Source: Magallana angulata
Taxonomy: Eukaryota > Mollusca > Bivalvia > Ostreida > Ostreidae
Direction of reading: 5' to 3'
DNA: 64,000 nt
NCBI RefSeq assembly: GCF_025612915.1
Contig: NC_069116.1
Coordinates: forward strand, 41,447,090-41,511,089
The position numbers were made by a program, and so were the translations under genes. The notes beneath the pieces were generated by a model. It did no database searches, had not been told where the DNA came from, and saw only the letters and a list, made by a program, of their open reading frames with translations. Shown here piece after piece: positions 62,476 through 64,000 of the stretch. Within the stretch, counting starts at the first letter, position 1. Each line of letters begins with the position of its first letter.

Positions 62476-63245
62476 TTAATAGGTTGCGTAGGCGGCTGTA
62501 AAGTAAATCAGCAAATTAGTATTTTGATTTGGGTAGAGTACACCATTACAATTTGAATGACGAAAATCACATTAAAGGTAACCTACATTTCATGTTTATA
62601 CCAACATTGGTATTTGGTCCCATATTTCCAATGTTGTTTGGCATCATTGCATTGCCCAAAACTCCATTGTTTCCACTATTCTGCAACATCAGGTTCACGG
62701 CGTTCATCATATTGGCATTCCTGGCTACATTGTTTCTGTTGCCCAAATTAACTGGTATCAAATTGTTCAGCATATTGGCATTGTTATTGGTGGGCATCAT
62801 CATGTTCACAAGATTATTCATATTAGCTGGCATTGTGTTCATGTTGTTGCCCATGTTCACTCCCAAATTACTTGGCATCACGTTCATGGCGCCATTGATG
62901 TTGGCCATATTTACTGGCATTGTGTTCATGTTGTTAGCCATGTTAGCTGCCATCATATTCATGGCGGCCATATTCATATTAGCGGGCAGTGCATTCATTG
63001 CTCCAGTGTTCAGTCCCATATTGACTGGCACCGTGTTAATGGCGGCATTCATGTTGGCGTTGTTGCCATTAATTGCTCTTCCTAAAAGATAGGGTTTTTA
63101 GATAAATCAAATAAAATAAACGAAATAGAACAATTTTGTTGATCCAGTTATTATAGAAACATCTTTTAAAACATTTACCCCCGTAGGTTGAAAAGGCACT
63201 TGCTGAAGCAATAAGACAAGTAACGGTCATCAAAATGAAACCCAT
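62476..63245 (-). CDS. Asn/Met/Ala-rich secreted protein, paralogue, 193 aa
   Basis: Coding exons 63179-63245, 62587-63081 and 62476-62495 (minus), after a non-coding exon with its donor at 63451. Start codon directly after the acceptor (TATTTCAG|ATG). Signal peptide MGFILMTVTCLIASASAF, then STYGG across a phase-1 intron. The mature chain begins GRAINGNNANMNAAIN and continues with units such as NMNTMPANMNN and NVMPSNLGVNMGN, with slightly more hydrophobic replacements than the 57176 paralogue (NNLIPVNLG, VNLMLQNSG). The last exon again adds SAYATY after MK. The donor after the repeat exon is GTAGGT where the other copies have GTAAGT. TATA at 63535-63542. Tandem duplicate of the gene about 5.3 kb away. 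Confidence 0.87.
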
Positions 63246-63534
63246 CTGAAATAGAAATGATAGTCTTACAAATATTTGTAAAACTTGTAAAAATCTGAAA
63301 AAACAACTATAAACAAATTATTTTAAACCGTTTTTCAATTTTGTTTTAGTTCTTTGAGATATTATGAAATGTCAGGACTTTTTTCTCTTTCTATTAATAA
63401 AGATTATTTGAGAAGAGTCACTTTGTTTTCAACTATACGTAGGTACTTACTTTAAAGATATTGAATCGTTTGGTAACGAAGAACACTGGAGGAACGAAAG
63501 GCAAAGGTCTGTAAAGACTCTGATACGAACGTGC

Positions 63535-63542
63535 TTTATATA
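63535..63542 (-). promoter_or_regulatory. TATA box of the 193-aa Met-rich gene
   Basis: TATATAAA in the context ATATATAAAGCACG; the non-coding exon ends TCTTTAAA|GTAAGTACC at 63451, the same sequence as in the 57176 gene. Confidence 0.75.
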
Positions 63543-63545
63543 TGG

Positions 63546-64000
63546 TGTCAGAACTTCATATTTTCTGATGACAAATTCTGCAGAGTGATCAAAATGTTTT
63601 ACGTCGCACAAATTGATTATGTCAGAATGCATGTTTGTAGTCTGAAGATATGTGTATATCACACGGAAGTCTTAATTTGATCTATTCGTTACTTAAAGAC
63701 TTTCTAATGGTCTGTATGGTGTACATTGTCAATTGTCTTGTAGTATAATCACATCCTGCCCTCTAACAATACAAGTGGTACTTTGAAAAATCAATGGAAA
63801 ATCAGATTTCTTAGTACAAATAGATTCAAGGTGTTCAAACACATTTAATGTACTTCTTTTTATAATTCTTTTCAAAAGTAACACTGAGATTTGTGATTTC
63901 CCCCAAATAACATCTAAACATAATATGTACTTGTATATTAAGGTATGATGAAATATCTATAAGAAAATTTTTAAAATTTCTCCAGGTTGTATTTCAAAGG
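63546..64000. other. Upstream flank of the last Met-rich gene
   Basis: 63546-63790 resembles 58100-58345 upstream of the paralogous gene (TTCTGCAGAGTGATCAAAAT, GTTTGTAGTCTGAA, TCCTGCCCTCTAACAATAC), so the gene duplication included at least 250 bp of promoter flank. Nothing else recognised. Confidence 0.55.

Noticed and set aside
62557-63092. 187-codon hydrophobic plus-strand frame that looks like a membrane protein
   Set aside because: Antisense of the Asn/Met-rich repeat exon; hydrophobicity arises because Met and Asn codons complement to His, Ile, Val and Leu codons. The equivalent at 57308-57760 is rejected likewise.

Overview
The window is animal nuclear DNA: AT-rich, intron-dense, full of microsatellites and short inverted-repeat elements. 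It is most likely from a bivalve mollusc, probably an oyster-like species. That reading rests on the RPA1 and MTFP1 orthologues, a C1q-domain secreted protein, an interspersed repeat with the terminal signature (AGCTCACCTGAGCT ... GGGCCTCTTGTTT) that I associate with bivalve genomes, and a long run of methionine-rich secreted proteins like those known from shell nacre and hinge ligament. The species assignment is inference.

Layout. 2.1-11.0 kb (+): an 18-exon RPA1 gene (622 aa) whose third intron is swollen by two inverted-repeat elements. 12.0-14.2 kb: a head-to-head housekeeping pair, a small stathmin-like protein (-) and MTFP1 (+), only 93 bp apart. 15.9-18.0 kb: two divergently transcribed secreted-protein genes, one unrecognised (-) and one Met/Ser/Thr-rich (+). 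19.4-27.0 kb: a tandem segmental duplication of about 3.6-3.9 kb, each unit carrying one Met-rich secreted gene (260 and 250 aa) with its TATA promoter. 27.6-28.4 kb (-): a secreted coiled-coil/C1q protein. 31.4-32.1 kb (+): a small basic secreted protein. 33.1-34.5 kb (-): a Met/Pro-rich secreted protein with a LINE scrap in its intron. 35-44.9 kb: no gene I can defend; back-to-back TTAA-flanked elements and a 4.4 kb repeat. 44.9-63.2 kb: four more minus-strand Met-rich secreted genes built on Met-Gly-Asn heptads, Asn-Met-Gly-Met-Asn arrays and Asn/Ala/Met arrays.

How it fits together. Eight Met-rich genes lie within 46 kb. Seven of them share a layout: strong TATA box, non-coding first exon, a second exon whose first three bases are the start codon and which encodes a signal peptide, a phase-1 intron, and one large low-complexity exon. 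The four at 45-63 kb also end in a tiny exon giving a C-terminal MK-S-[ASL]-Y motif. I read this as a locally expanded family of secreted structural proteins, plausibly for shell matrix, ligament or byssus-like material. The tissue and function are inference; the gene structures are read from the sequence, with splice sites chosen by GT/AG rules and phase closure.

Limits: exon borders are predictions from one sequence without transcripts, and family assignments are from memory of protein families. Large gaps (29-31 kb, 35-38 kb, 46-51 kb, 54-57 kb, 59-62 kb) could hide small multi-exon genes that I could not recognise.
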